NCBI RefSeq assembly: GCF_009932355.1
Contig: NZ_LEKU01000003.1
Location: 1-64,000 of the forward strand
Direction: 5' to 3'
Length of the DNA: 64,000 bases
Source of the DNA: Riemerella anatipestifer_E
GTDB taxonomy: Bacteria > Bacteroidota > Bacteroidia > Flavobacteriales > Weeksellaceae
Below are positions 42,537-51,927 of the stretch, piece after piece. The number at the start of each line of letters is the position of its first letter. The first letter of the stretch is position 1. The notes under the pieces are model-generated. The model was not told where the DNA came from. It was given only the letters and a program-made list of their open reading frames with translations, and did no database searches. A program made the translations under genes and the position numbers.

Positions 42537-44522
42537 ATGTCTACACTTAACGGAGAGCATTCTCATTTTGACACAAAAAAGCTCTCACTCATCGGAGTAT
42601 TAGTCTCTTTAGGTATTGTTTTCGGAGACATAGGTACTTCTCCTCTCTATGTAATGAAAGCCATTGTTAATGCTAGAAAAGATGCTTCTATTCCTTTTGA
42701 TGAATATATAGAAGGGGCTCTTTCTTGTATCATTTGGACGCTTACAATTCAAACCACTATAAAATATGTACTCGTTTCTTTAAGAGCGGATAATAAAGGA
42801 GAAGGTGGTATTTTAGCGTTATTTTCATTAGTCAAAAATCTAAAAAAAGGGTGGCTATACCTAATTGCAATACTGGGTGCTTCTGCACTGATTGCAGACG
42901 GAGTGATAACACCATCGCTTACAGTAATGTCTGCTATTGAGGGGCTGAAAATCTATAATCCCGAGACTCCAGTAGTTCCCATTACATTAGGGATACTGGT
43001 AGCAATCTTCTTTGTACAACAATTTGGAACTTCGTTTATAGGTAAATTTTTTGGACCTGTAATGGTACTTTGGTTTTTAGCTTTGGGAGGTTTTGGTTTC
43101 TTTCGTTTAGCAGAAGATTTAGAAGTCTTAAAAGCCTTTAATCCTTACTATGCTTACAAACTTATAGCACATTCGCCTAATGCCATTATTATCATGGGAG
43201 CGGTATTCCTTTGTACTACAGGAGCAGAAGCTCTTTACTCTGATTTGGGACATTGTGGTGCTAAAAATATTAGAGTGAGCTGGGTATTTGTTAAAATAAT
43301 GCTTATTCTCAACTATTTAGGTCAAGGAGCTTGGATACTAAAATATAATCACGAAACTCTTGGCAGTCTCAACCCTTTCTTTGGAATAATGCCAGATTGG
43401 TTTGTTTTACCTTCAGTAATACTGGCTACTTTAGCAGCTATTATTGCTAGCCAGGCCCTTATTACAGGTTCTTTTACGATATTTTCAGAAGCAATGTCGC
43501 TTAACTTTTGGCCTATCCATAAAATAGATTATCCTTCTGGAGTTAAAGGACAAATGTATATTCCTAAAATTAATTGGGGACTTCTCCTTATGTGCATAGT
43601 AGTGGTACTTTACTTCAAAGAATCCGAAAAAATGGAAGCCGCTTACGGACTTTCTATCACAGTAACTATGCTTACTACTACCTTGCTACTATCTTTTTTC
43701 CTTATCAAAAAACGAGTTAATAAGTTACTGATTTTTCTATTTTTAGGTATTTATGGTACAATAGAACTAGGCTTTTTCAGTGCTAATGTGATAAAATTTC
43801 ACGAGGGCGGTTGGATTACGGTAGTTCTTGCTGGTTTTATAGGTATTTGTATGTATGCTTGGTATAATGGTAGAATGATAAAAAACAGATTTATAAAATT
43901 TGTAAAACTAGAGAATTATATTTCTACGATTAGAGATTTAAAACTAGATGATAGTGTGCCTAAATATGCTACTAACCTAGCCTTCTTTAGCCGTGCTAAA
44001 AGGGAAGATGAAATAGAGTCTAAAATTATTTATTCTATAATTAGAGCCCAACCTAAGAGAGCTGATCATTATTTTATACTGAACATCATCAATCAAGAAA
44101 ACCCTTATACTTTCAAATATGAAATAGATGAAGTATTACCTGGAACGATTTATAAAATCAATTTCTTATTAGGGTTTAAAATAGATAGAAGAATTAACGA
44201 TTATTTCCAAGATGTGCTGGAAGATATGATGAACTCTGGAATTATCTCTGATAAGAGTAATTATCCATCGCTTAGGAGTCATAATATTCCTCCAGATATG
44301 AAGTATGTGATTATAGATAATGTCTATATAAATGACAATCTTTTCACCATAAAGGAAAAAATTACGATGAATATTTATAACTTTGTAAAAAAATTAGGTA
44401 GCAATGATTTTAAAGCCTTTGGGCTTGCCACTCATAATGTGGTGGTAGAATCTGCTCCACTTTTGTATTCAGCAGCTGGAGACAAGCGTATACAAATGGA
44501 AAATTTTAAAACAAGTAACTAA
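42537..44522 (+). CDS. kup: Kup potassium uptake transporter
   Basis: 661 aa with 12 predicted membrane helices in the first about 430 residues and a soluble C-terminal tail. Family signatures include LGIVFGDIGTSPLYVMKA (about 24-41), GEGGILALFSLV (about 88-99) and the ALIADGVITPSLTVMSAIEG segment (about 116-135). Kup proteins import K+ with protons. TAATTTTG (42504-42511) is the likely -7 element. It is followed at 26 bases by a Fur-family gene, so the two may share a transcript. No c-di-AMP riboswitch (ydaO) features were seen. Confidence 0.95.
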   Translation: MSTLNGEHSHFDTKKLSLIGVLVSLGIVFGDIGTSPLYVMKAIVNARKDASIPFDEYIEGALSCIIWTLTIQTTIKYVLVSLRADNKGEGGILALFSLVKNLKKGWLYLIAILGASALIADGVITPSLTVMSAIEGLKIYNPETPVVPITLGILVAIFFVQQFGTSFIGKFFGPVMVLWFLALGGFGFFRLAEDLEVLKAFNPYYAYKLIAHSPNAIIIMGAVFLCTTGAEALYSDLGHCGAKNIRVSWVFVKIMLILNYLGQGAWILKYNHETLGSLNPFFGIMPDWFVLPSVILATLAAIIASQALITGSFTIFSEAMSLNFWPIHKIDYPSGVKGQMYIPKINWGLLLMCIVVVLYFKESEKMEAAYGLSITVTMLTTTLLLSFFLIKKRVNKLLIFLFLGIYGTIELGFFSANVIKFHEGGWITVVLAGFIGICMYAWYNGRMIKNRFIKFVKLENYISTIRDLKLDDSVPKYATNLAFFSRAKREDEIESKIIYSIIRAQPKRADHYFILNIINQENPYTFKYEIDEVLPGTIYKINFLLGFKIDRRINDYFQDVLEDMMNSGIISDKSNYPSLRSHNIPPDMKYVIIDNVYINDNLFTIKEKITMNIYNFVKKLGSNDFKAFGLATHNVVVESAPLLYSAAGDKRIQMENFKTSN

Positions 44523-44548
44523 ATAAATCTAGAAAATAATAGTACCTA

Positions 44549-45016
44549 ATGGAACATCAAGAGAAAGATATAGAAATAATAAAAGACGCTCTAAAACAGT
44601 ATTTACAAGAAAACGGATTTAGAAATACGCCTGAGCGATACACTATATTGGAGGAAATCTATAAACTTGATGAACACTTTAACGTAGATGACCTCTACCT
44701 CATTATGCTTAATAAGAAGTATCATGTGAGTAAAGCCACCATCTACAATAGTATAGAAATTTTTCTAGATGCAGGGCTTATCCGTAAGCACCAGTTTGGC
44801 GAAAAGTCTATGACTTCGGCTTCTTACGAAAAATCTTTCTTTGATAAACAGCACGACCATTTGGTAATCTACAAAAAGGAGGGCAGCAAAGAAATTGCAG
44901 AAATCATAGAATTTTGCGACCCTCGTATCCAAGGAATTAAAGATTCTATAGAAGAAATATTTGGCGTGAAAATAGAAAGTCATTCACTTTATTTCTACGG
45001 TCATAAAAAGGCATAA
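44549..45016 (+). CDS. Fur-family transcriptional regulator
   Basis: 155 aa. The winged helix is clear (RNTPERYTILEEIYKLDEHFNVDDLYLIMLNKKYHVSKATIYNSIEIFLDAGLIRKH). The metal-site segment reads HDHLVIYKKEGSKEIAEIIEF, so the structural zinc CxxC found in most Fur and Zur proteins is absent (the only Cys is in EFCDPRI). The regulatory metal ligands His/Asp/Glu appear retained. It could be the iron regulator or a paralogue. It overlaps the OstA-like gene by one base, so both are translated together. Confidence 0.88.
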   Translation: MEHQEKDIEIIKDALKQYLQENGFRNTPERYTILEEIYKLDEHFNVDDLYLIMLNKKYHVSKATIYNSIEIFLDAGLIRKHQFGEKSMTSASYEKSFFDKQHDHLVIYKKEGSKEIAEIIEFCDPRIQGIKDSIEEIFGVKIESHSLYFYGHKKA

Positions 45017-46767
45017 TGAGGTTAATTATACTCGTACTAATGTGCTTAGGGTTTTCTGCATTGGCACAGCAGAAAGAGAAAACCTCTACAACACCATTGG
45101 TAAAAGATGCGTATTTTAAACCAAACCCTAATACCAAAGGTACTGTTGCAGGAAATGAAGAAAAGTTAAAACATATTCACTCAGACTCTTTGGTTAGACG
45201 CCCTGACTTATATGAAGGTAATCCTGTATTTATTGGTAATGTAGAGTTTCAACATCAAGGCTCAGTTTTAAAGGCAGATAAGGTTGTATTTTATCAAAAT
45301 GACAACTTTGTGAAAGCAATAGGCAATGTGGTACTTACCACTGCCGAAGGCAACCGCATTACTTCCCAAGAAATGGAATATGATGGCAAAACTCAAAGAG
45401 GTATCGCAAGAAAGAATGTAGTACTTACAGACCCACAGCAAACCATAAAAACAGAAACGCTCTATTACGACCGTTTACCCAATACGGCTTATTTTAATTC
45501 GGGAGGAACTATTTACAATGGCAGAAATACCATTTGGACGCAGGTAGCCACCTATAACATCAACACACAGACAGTAGATGTTTCAGGCAATGTAAGTATT
45601 GACAATGATAAATATCGTGTAGAAGGTTCTAAAATCATTCAAAATCAAAAAACCAATATAGCAGAATTTTTAGGAGCAACAAAAGTCATCAATAAACAAA
45701 ATCCTAGAAATTATGTTTATACAGAAAAGGGGCGTTACCTTATGACTTCCAAAGAGGTATATCTTAATAAAAACTCTAGAATACATTACAATGGGAAAGT
45801 CCTCACGGGAGAAACCATGTATTATAACCAAAATACAGGCTACGGTACAGCTAAGGGAAATGTCTATTTAGACGACCCAAAAGAGAACCGATTTATCAAA
45901 GGAGGCTACGGCGAAATCTATGAGTTCAAAGATTCAGCTATGGTAACAGAAAAACCTTATGCTGTAAAGATAATGAAAGAAGACTCTATCTACTTTGGAG
46001 CAGAAAAAATATTAGCTTTCCAAAAACCAGATAGCACAGGAGTAAAAAAGAGTTACCTTAGAGCCTTTCATAAAGCTAGAATTTTCAAATCTAACTTCCA
46101 AGGTAGAGCCGATTCTCTAAGCTTTAATGAGACTGACGGTATTTTACACCTTATGGGAAAACCGATATTTTGGACAGGAGAAAAACAAATCTCAGGGGAT
46201 AAAATAGAGGTCTATATGAATACTCAAAAGGAAGAATTAGATTCAATCAAAGTAATAGGGAATGCTTTTGCTATTAGCAAAGCCGATTCGCTCAATAACA
46301 AAGATGAGTTCAACCAAGTGAAGGGCAATTTTATGACGGCGTTTTTTGTAGATGGAGAACTAAAACTTACCAAAGTGGTTGGCAATGCACAAGCCATTAC
46401 CTATGCTGATTCTCAAGACGAAAAAACAAAACAAGTTGACCGTATTGGCATCTCGTTTTCTACTTGTGGAGCGATAGAAGCTTTGTTTGAAGAAAAAAAG
46501 GTGCAAATCATCTCGTGTAATATTGGTGCGAATACCGATGTGTATCCCATGAGTATGGTAAACAAAGAAAAACGATTTTTCCCAGATTTCAATTGGAATA
46601 CCAAAGACCGACTGAAACATTGGAAAGATATTTTCCTAGACACGCCTAACTATCCTAAGACAGAGTATATTTCTGATGATAGCCTTTACCAAAAAGCTCA
46701 AAAGCTGAAACAAAAGCAAGAAGAAGCAAAAAGGAAAAACGAACCCAAAAGAAAAAAACGAAACTAA
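45016..46767 (+). CDS. OstA-like (LptA/LptD N-domain) envelope protein
   Basis: 583 aa. Signal peptide about 1-18 (LGFSALAQQ). The beta-jellyroll OstA/LptA repeat pattern runs through about 50-430 (VFIGNVEFQHQGSVLKADKV; VYLNKNSRIHYNGKVLTGET). It is longer than LptA and ends in a basic Lys/Arg/Gln-rich tail (KLKQKQEEAKRKN). It is predicted to help lipopolysaccharide cross the periplasm. The start codon overlaps the stop of the Fur-family gene by one base. It lacks the LptD barrel, so a separate LptD must exist. Confidence 0.85.
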   Translation: MRLIILVLMCLGFSALAQQKEKTSTTPLVKDAYFKPNPNTKGTVAGNEEKLKHIHSDSLVRRPDLYEGNPVFIGNVEFQHQGSVLKADKVVFYQNDNFVKAIGNVVLTTAEGNRITSQEMEYDGKTQRGIARKNVVLTDPQQTIKTETLYYDRLPNTAYFNSGGTIYNGRNTIWTQVATYNINTQTVDVSGNVSIDNDKYRVEGSKIIQNQKTNIAEFLGATKVINKQNPRNYVYTEKGRYLMTSKEVYLNKNSRIHYNGKVLTGETMYYNQNTGYGTAKGNVYLDDPKENRFIKGGYGEIYEFKDSAMVTEKPYAVKIMKEDSIYFGAEKILAFQKPDSTGVKKSYLRAFHKARIFKSNFQGRADSLSFNETDGILHLMGKPIFWTGEKQISGDKIEVYMNTQKEELDSIKVIGNAFAISKADSLNNKDEFNQVKGNFMTAFFVDGELKLTKVVGNAQAITYADSQDEKTKQVDRIGISFSTCGAIEALFEEKKVQIISCNIGANTDVYPMSMVNKEKRFFPDFNWNTKDRLKHWKDIFLDTPNYPKTEYISDDSLYQKAQKLKQKQEEAKRKNEPKRKKRN

Positions 46768-46795
46768 TATTCACTTTTTAACCTCTCATTAGACC

Positions 46796-47977
46796 ATGCA
46801 ACAAGATTTCTTTAAATATCAAGCTCAAACCACCCCTTTTGCTTCAGGGTTTGAAGCCGAAAGAGCAGAAGGAAACTATATTTACGGAAAAGATGGTAAA
46901 GCCTATCTAGACTTTGTAGCAGGAGTGTCTGCTAATACTTTAGGGCATTCGCACCCAAAAATTATCAATGCAATCAAAGAACAGGCAGATAAATACCTCC
47001 ACATAATGGTCTATGGAGAGTATGCACAAGAGAAGCCTGTGGCACTTTGCAAACTGTTAGCAGAGGCAACTCCTGCTCCATTAGAGGTTACCTATTTGGT
47101 TAATAGTGGAGCTGAAGCTATAGACGGAGCGTTGAAACTCGCTAAAAGATACACAGGAAGAGAGGAAATCGTAGCTTTCAAAAATTCTTATCACGGTAAT
47201 ACCCACGGAGCATTAAGTGTTTCTGGTAATGAGGTACATAAAAGAGAATTTCGTCCATTGTTGCCTATGGTTTCGTTCATAGAGTTTGATAATGAGAAAG
47301 ATTTAGACCAAATCACAGAAAAAACCGCAGGCGTTATTGTAGAAACCATACAAGGAGCGGCAGGTTTTCTAGTGCCTAGTCCTAACTATCTTATTCAACT
47401 AAAAAAAAGATGCGAAGAGGTAGGAGCTTTACTTATACTAGACGAAATACAGCCAGGATTTGGACGAACAGGCAAACTATTTGCGTTTGAACATTTTGGC
47501 ATCGTGCCAGACATTCTAGTGATGGGCAAAGGTATGGGCGGAGGCGTTCCTGTAGGAGCATTTATGAGTTCTAGGGAGATTATGCAAAGCCTTTCTCATT
47601 CGCCTAAACTGGGGCATATCACTACTTTTGGAGGTAATCCTCTGATAGCTACCGCTAGTTATGCGACCTTAAAAGAAGTCCTAGAAAGTGGGCTAATGGA
47701 AGAAGTAGAAGAAAAAGAAGCTCTTTTTAGACAGCTATTGGTGCACCCAAAAATCAAAAATATCAATGGTAAAGGGCTAATGTTAGCCGTTAATCTAGGT
47801 TCACCAGAATATACCCTCAGAGTAGCTAAAAAATGTATGGATAAAGGGCTTATTGTATTTTGGCAGCTGTACCGAAATGAATATCTGAGAATTTCGCCAC
47901 CGCTTACACTAACAAAAGAGGAAATAAAGAAAGGTTGCCAAATCATACTAGAAACCTTAGACGAAGAACCATTATAA
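46796..47977 (+). CDS. Class III PLP aminotransferase (acetylornithine-type)
   Basis: 393 aa. Family motifs are GVSANTLGHSHPKIINAI near 43-60, VNSGAEAIDGALKLAKRYTG near 101-120, LILDEIQPGFGRTGKLFAFEH near 213-233, and the PLP lysine in VMGKGMGGGVPVG (about 242-254). It resembles ArgD/ornithine-type and related omega-transaminases; the substrate is not certain from sequence. No arginine genes are adjacent. The gene starts 28 bases after the OstA-like gene on the same strand and may be co-transcribed. Confidence 0.88.
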   Translation: MQQDFFKYQAQTTPFASGFEAERAEGNYIYGKDGKAYLDFVAGVSANTLGHSHPKIINAIKEQADKYLHIMVYGEYAQEKPVALCKLLAEATPAPLEVTYLVNSGAEAIDGALKLAKRYTGREEIVAFKNSYHGNTHGALSVSGNEVHKREFRPLLPMVSFIEFDNEKDLDQITEKTAGVIVETIQGAAGFLVPSPNYLIQLKKRCEEVGALLILDEIQPGFGRTGKLFAFEHFGIVPDILVMGKGMGGGVPVGAFMSSREIMQSLSHSPKLGHITTFGGNPLIATASYATLKEVLESGLMEEVEEKEALFRQLLVHPKIKNINGKGLMLAVNLGSPEYTLRVAKKCMDKGLIVFWQLYRNEYLRISPPLTLTKEEIKKGCQIILETLDEEPL

Positions 47978-48003
47978 TATTAGGCGTATAAGTTTTAGAG
48001 ATA

Positions 48004-48130
48004 TTTGGGCGTGCCCCAAGCCGAGGCTATTCCCTAGGCTTATGGGTCGGTCTGCGGGCAGTCGCTCTTTTTAGCCGAAGCTCTCCAGCGGCTAAGCCTA
48101 ACTTTTCTTCACCTCCGAAAAAAAGGAGTT
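48004..48130. repeat. GC-rich intergenic repeat-like element
   Basis: About 125 bases with much higher GC than the flanks hold GGGCGTGCCC (48008-48017), GGGTCGGTCTGCGGGCAGTC and the hairpin AGCCG/CGGCT (48073-48094). The style matches intergenic elements I recall from Chryseobacterium and relatives, but no second copy is in this window. The stretch 47978-48247 holds no gene. A -7 element TACTTTTG (48210-48217) precedes the next gene. Confidence 0.5.
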
Positions 48131-48247
48131 CCAACAATGCCCTTCACTCTCGAGCAGTAAAGCTCTAAAAATCATAAGATTTGGTCTTTAAGATTTGCTG
48201 AAGTTTGCGTACTTTTGTGGGTTAGGCGACATTTTTAACAAAATTGT

Positions 48248-49015
48248 ATGAAATATAAATATGCAATAATCGTAAATACACATTTTCATATTGAGCAATT
48301 TTTATCTAATAACAACATTACTAATAATACTTCCTTTTGGCAAGAAGGTTCAGATGAAGATGGTGATAGAACTCTATATTTTTCATCAGTCCTATTAAAT
48401 GATTTAAATGAGGTGCAAGAAATCTACGATAAGGCAAATGAAATTTTATCTATTTACATTGGAATTTATAGACTTTTAGACAGAAACAAAATATTGAAAG
48501 ATTACTTTTTATTGGATAGACTTATTGATATAGAACAAAATAAAGTTATAGATTTAGGAAAAAGATCAGATTTATTTAAAATATCTTTAGATTTTAGTAA
48601 TATAGAAAAAAGAACAGATGTAAATCACCCGATCTATAGACTTTTTGAAGATATCATTGAGGTAGAATTTTTAAAAAATTTATTCTTCATTCTTTCAAAA
48701 AATGTAGATTATAGAATGTTATATATAATATATGATGATATTAGATTTTTTCTAAAAGAAATCGGTGATAAAAATTTTTTGGAAGAGTACAAAAGTAATC
48801 TTAACGATTTTACACATACTGCAAATAACTTTGAAGTTTTAGGTTTTTATGCAAGACATGGAAGAACTAATAATCAACCACCAAAAAAACCTATGACATT
48901 AGAAAATTCGATGAATTTAATCTTTGATATAATTGTTAGACTATTAGATGAAAAATTCAATATTAAGTGTCCAAAATATTGGGGTCTTATGTACTTTAAA
49001 GAAGAAAACCTGTAA
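48248..49015 (+). CDS. Accessory protein of unknown function, possibly HEPN-like
   Basis: 255 aa with no signal peptide or membrane segment. The N-terminus (KYKYAIIVNTHFHIEQFLSN) looks like a small beta domain. The C-terminal half is helical and contains FTHTANNFEVLGFYARHGRT (about 190-209) followed by PPKKPMTLENS, a pattern I know from HEPN-like hypothetical proteins in accessory and defence regions. It lies between a GC-rich repeat-like element and a copy of the 20-bp cassette-flank motif, with AT-rich codon use, so it was probably acquired. Function unknown. Confidence 0.65.
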   Translation: MKYKYAIIVNTHFHIEQFLSNNNITNNTSFWQEGSDEDGDRTLYFSSVLLNDLNEVQEIYDKANEILSIYIGIYRLLDRNKILKDYFLLDRLIDIEQNKVIDLGKRSDLFKISLDFSNIEKRTDVNHPIYRLFEDIIEVEFLKNLFFILSKNVDYRMLYIIYDDIRFFLKEIGDKNFLEEYKSNLNDFTHTANNFEVLGFYARHGRTNNQPPKKPMTLENSMNLIFDIIVRLLDEKFNIKCPKYWGLMYFKEENL

Positions 49016-49027
49016 GAAAAACATGGA

Positions 49028-49047
49028 CTAACATAGCATTTGCAAAA
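49028..49047 (+). repeat. Third copy of cassette-flank motif
   Basis: CTAACATAGCATTTGCAAAA lies 12 bases after the stop of the 255-aa gene and matches the copy after the Mrr-type gene at 17 of 20 positions. Confidence 0.6.
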
Positions 49048-49126
49048 GGTGGATTTTAGGGAATGATAGAAAAATTAGTAATATTCAATTGTTGGAGAAT
49101 AAAAATAACATAGAAATTAGTTAATA

Positions 49127-49663
49127 ATGAAAAAAATATTATTGAGAATTTGCATGATTCTAATTTGTTTAAAGTCATTTGCACAATCAAACAGTCAAGA
49201 AAAGCCTGTAGTAATTTATAAAAATGAAATTAGTACACCACTTTTTGAAATGAATGGAAAACTATATCCTTCGCTAGTTTTATCCACTTTAAAAAATATA
49301 GATATTGAATCTATAAATATCAGTAAGGGAAGTTTTGAATTTGATGGAAAAAGTTACAATGGAAAAATTATTATAAAAACGAAATCAGAGTTTAATTCTA
49401 ACTTAATAACAGTTAAACAACTGGTATCCAAGTATACTAATTTAAAAGATAACGACAATTACATTTATAGCGTTAATAAAGAAATCATCAATTCTGATGC
49501 TGATTCTACCTTTATCAACGAGAAAAACATCACACAGATTACAGTATACCAACTTGACAAAATCAATAGCTTAAAAAATATGAACTTTATTAAGATTTTC
49601 ACTAAAACAGATAAAAAATATTCTAAAGAAAATAGTTTTATTATCCGAGGTAACAAACCTTGA
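49127..49663 (+). CDS. Exported protein of unknown function
   Basis: 178 aa. Signal peptide about 1-19 (MILICLKSFAQ). The mature protein is beta-rich and Lys/Asn-rich (KPVVIYKNEISTPLFEMNGK; GSFEFDGKSYNGKIIIKTKS). The segment SLVLSTLKNIDIESINISKG, then GKIIIKT, resembles the short TonB-plug-like text (IESIxVxKG...GVIxIxTK) found in Bacteroidota proteins, but there is no barrel. Predicted periplasmic. Its own terminator follows. Family not recognised. Confidence 0.6.
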   Translation: MKKILLRICMILICLKSFAQSNSQEKPVVIYKNEISTPLFEMNGKLYPSLVLSTLKNIDIESINISKGSFEFDGKSYNGKIIIKTKSEFNSNLITVKQLVSKYTNLKDNDNYIYSVNKEIINSDADSTFINEKNITQITVYQLDKINSLKNMNFIKIFTKTDKKYSKENSFIIRGNKP

Positions 49664-49670
49664 TTCATAT

Positions 49671-49700
49671 TAAAAGCCTCATTTAATAAATGAGGCTTTT
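49671..49700. terminator. Bidirectional intrinsic terminator
   Basis: AAAAGCCTCATTTA and TAAATGAGGCTTTT form a near-perfect stem with a short loop, between the convergent exported-protein gene and the thioredoxin-like gene. Confidence 0.92.
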
Positions 49701-49726
49701 ATTTTGAATGACTTGTATAAAACAAT

Positions 49727-50263
49727 TTATTTAATAACCGATTTAAACTTTTTTTGGAAGTTTTCCCATTGCTCTTTTGTTTCTATCTTTTTATATTCAT
49801 CTTTGTAAAATAGAGAAAGATAAAGTTCTAACTCTTTAGGTCTAAAAGCTCCTACCAAATTAGTAATAGGCTTACCTGTTTCGTCTAAAAAAACTGTTGT
49901 TGGGTAAGCATTCACATTTAGAAATCTCGCTAACTCATGTGGTGCATTTCTGCCTGAAACATTGGCTCTGTAATTGGGATTTGAGAATGTTCTATTTTGA
50001 TAATGTGTCACTTCATTACCTTCTCCATTAAATTTAACAGCGTAATAGTTCTCATTGATAATTTTAGCTATTTCTGGGTGTCCATAAGTTTCTTTTTCCA
50101 TTAGTTTACAAGGACCACACCATGGAGCATATACATCTAATAAGATTTTCTTAGGTTTAGTCTTTTGAGCAGCCATAGCTTCATCGAAAGTAAGCCATTT
50201 AACCTCTTGTGCTAAAGCTAAGTTAATTAAAAATAAACTAAATATTAGTATTGCTTTTTTCAT
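49727..50263 (-). CDS. Exported thioredoxin-like protein
   Basis: 178 aa from ATG 50263 (an upstream TTG adds two residues and is unlikely). Signal peptide about 1-19 (LINLALAQ). The thioredoxin active site is YAPWCGPCK (about 45-53), and the cis-Pro is in VNAYPTTVFLDETG. A 25-residue insertion after the active site (GEGNEVTHYQNRTF) is seen in Bacteroidota DsbD-gamma-like thioredoxins. It likely reduces or isomerises disulfides in the periplasm. It is monocistronic, with a good promoter at 50288-50315. Confidence 0.88.
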   Translation of the reverse strand: MKKAILIFSLFLINLALAQEVKWLTFDEAMAAQKTKPKKILLDVYAPWCGPCKLMEKETYGHPEIAKIINENYYAVKFNGEGNEVTHYQNRTFSNPNYRANVSGRNAPHELARFLNVNAYPTTVFLDETGKPITNLVGAFRPKELELYLSLFYKDEYKKIETKEQWENFQKKFKSVIK

Positions 50264-50287
50264 TATCAATTTTCTTTAATTAGGTAG

Positions 50288-50315
50288 CAAATGTACATAA
50301 TTCTTTTTAAATCAA
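50288..50315 (-). promoter_or_regulatory. Promoter of thioredoxin-like gene
   Basis: TTG (50315-50313), a 17-base spacer and TACATTTG (50295-50288) match the Bacteroidota consensus 25 bases upstream of the ATG. Confidence 0.65.
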
Positions 50316-50329
50316 AATAGTTATAAAAT

Positions 50330-50362
50330 CAAAAACTCTGAATCTAAAGATTCAGAGTTTTT
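50330..50362 (-). terminator. Intrinsic terminator of the POT transporter gene
   Basis: AAAAACTCTGAATC and GATTCAGAGTTTTT form a perfect 14-bp stem with a TAAA-type loop just downstream of the POT gene on the minus strand. Confidence 0.92.
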
Positions 50363-50371
50363 AAAAATATG

Positions 50372-51772
50372 CTATTTAACGCCGTGCATCATTTTACTAA
50401 TAGGTTTACTAAGTAGCAATAGAAGAAGTCCACAAGCTATTACAAACCCTGATATATAAGTAAATACTTGACCTGCCCCCATCTTTTCTACATAAGCTGC
50501 AATGTAACCTCCTAAGAAATTGGCTACAGATGACGACAAAAGCCATACTGCCATAAGGACAGAAGCTAGTCTAACTGGAGCTAATTTGGTTACTACTGAT
50601 AATCCTACTGGTGATAAACATAATTCTCCTATAGTATGAACAAAATAAGTCATTACTAACCACCATAAACTTGCCTTTATAGTAGGGTCTGCAATATCTC
50701 CACCTCTTTCAGATACAGCACCTAGCATAAACCAAAATCCAATACCTAAAATTACCATACCTAATCCCATTTTAACAGGGGTACTTAATTTCTTACCTAA
50801 CTTAGAACTCCAAAACATTGCAAACAATGGAGCTAAAGCCACAATAAAGAATGGGTTAACTGACTGGAACCAAGACGCAGGTATTGTGTAATTCCCTATA
50901 AAAGGAATATCTACATTTCTGTCTATATAGTTATCTGTGTAAAGTGCAATAGAGGAACCTGCTTGTTCGAACCCTGCCCAAAAGAATACAGCAAATAAAA
51001 ATAGAATGAAAATAACACTTACCCTTTGTTTTTCTACTTTTTTAAGTTCATCTCCATTTTCTATTTCTTCTTTGATGACTTCCACTTCTTTCTCCACTTC
51101 TATCTGCTTCTTAGGTTTCTTACCAATATTACCTAAGTACTTTTGAGCTAGAGTATTAAATAATACTTGCCCTAAAAGCATACCTAAACCAGCTGCTAAG
51201 AAACCATATTTATATCCGTAAGACATAATTTCTCCTGCAGCGTCTTTCTTAGCAAAGATATCATCTGTAAGAACTCCAATTACCAAAGGAGCAATAAGAG
51301 CACCGAGGTTAATCCCCATATAGAAGATAGAAAATGCAGAGTCTCTTCTTTCATCTCCTTCTTCATATAGATTACCAACAAGTACAGATATATTTGGTTT
51401 GAAAAAACCATTACCTATAATCAGTAATAATAAACCAATATAAAGCCCAAAATGCGTATTGATAGCAAACAAGGTAAACTGCCCCAACATCATTAAAATA
51501 CCACCAATTGTAATAGATAAGCGTTGTCCTAAAAATTTATCTGCCAACCATCCTCCAATAAGTGGTGTAAAGTAAACAAACCCTGTAAAGTACCCATAAA
51601 TTAAACTCGCATGTGCAGGATCTATAGATAAACCTCCTTGTAGATAGGTTTTTGTAAGGTAATATATGAGAATAGCTCTCATACCATAGTAGCTAAAACG
51701 CTCCCACATTTCGGTAAAAAATAAAAGGTATAATCCTGCTGGATGCCCCTTTTTACTGACTGTTGTATCCAT
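50372..51772 (-). CDS. POT/PTR2-family proton-coupled peptide transporter
   Basis: 466 aa with about 12-14 membrane segments. The family signatures are FFTEMWERFSYYGMRAIL (about 18-35, with the E-x-x-E-R-F-S/Y-Y-Y-G proton and substrate motif) and FSIFYMGINLGALIAPLV (about 147-164). A Lys/Glu-rich cytoplasmic loop (KPKKQIEVEKEVEVIKEE) lies mid-protein. It imports di- and tripeptides, possibly including glutathione fragments. It lies 155 bases downstream of the TonB receptor gene with its own promoter and after a terminator, so it is a separate unit. Confidence 0.92.
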   Translation of the reverse strand: MDTTVSKKGHPAGLYLLFFTEMWERFSYYGMRAILIYYLTKTYLQGGLSIDPAHASLIYGYFTGFVYFTPLIGGWLADKFLGQRLSITIGGILMMLGQFTLFAINTHFGLYIGLLLLIIGNGFFKPNISVLVGNLYEEGDERRDSAFSIFYMGINLGALIAPLVIGVLTDDIFAKKDAAGEIMSYGYKYGFLAAGLGMLLGQVLFNTLAQKYLGNIGKKPKKQIEVEKEVEVIKEEIENGDELKKVEKQRVSVIFILFLFAVFFWAGFEQAGSSIALYTDNYIDRNVDIPFIGNYTIPASWFQSVNPFFIVALAPLFAMFWSSKLGKKLSTPVKMGLGMVILGIGFWFMLGAVSERGGDIADPTIKASLWWLVMTYFVHTIGELCLSPVGLSVVTKLAPVRLASVLMAVWLLSSSVANFLGGYIAAYVEKMGAGQVFTYISGFVIACGLLLLLLSKPISKMMHGVK

Positions 51773-51812
51773 ATTCTATAATAATTGTTATATTTTTCTT
51801 AAAAAAGACCAA

Positions 51813-51841
51813 CAAATATAGTCTTTTTTGGAGTTCTACAA
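51813..51841 (-). promoter_or_regulatory. Promoter of POT transporter gene
   Basis: TTG (51841-51839), an 18-base spacer and TATATTTG (51820-51813) match the Bacteroidota consensus, 40 bases upstream of the ATG. Confidence 0.7.
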
Positions 51842-51885
51842 AGAAACTAAGTTAAAAAATGTTAAATTCTTCTAAAATCAAAGTA

Positions 51886-51919
51886 AAAATGCTACCCTAT
51901 TTTTATAAAGTAGCATTTT
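51886..51919 (-). terminator. Intrinsic terminator after TonB receptor gene
   Basis: AAAATGCTAC and GTAGCATTTT form a perfect 10-bp stem with a 14-base loop, followed on the minus strand by TTACTTTGATTTT. Confidence 0.8.
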
Positions 51920-51927
51920 CATAAAGT

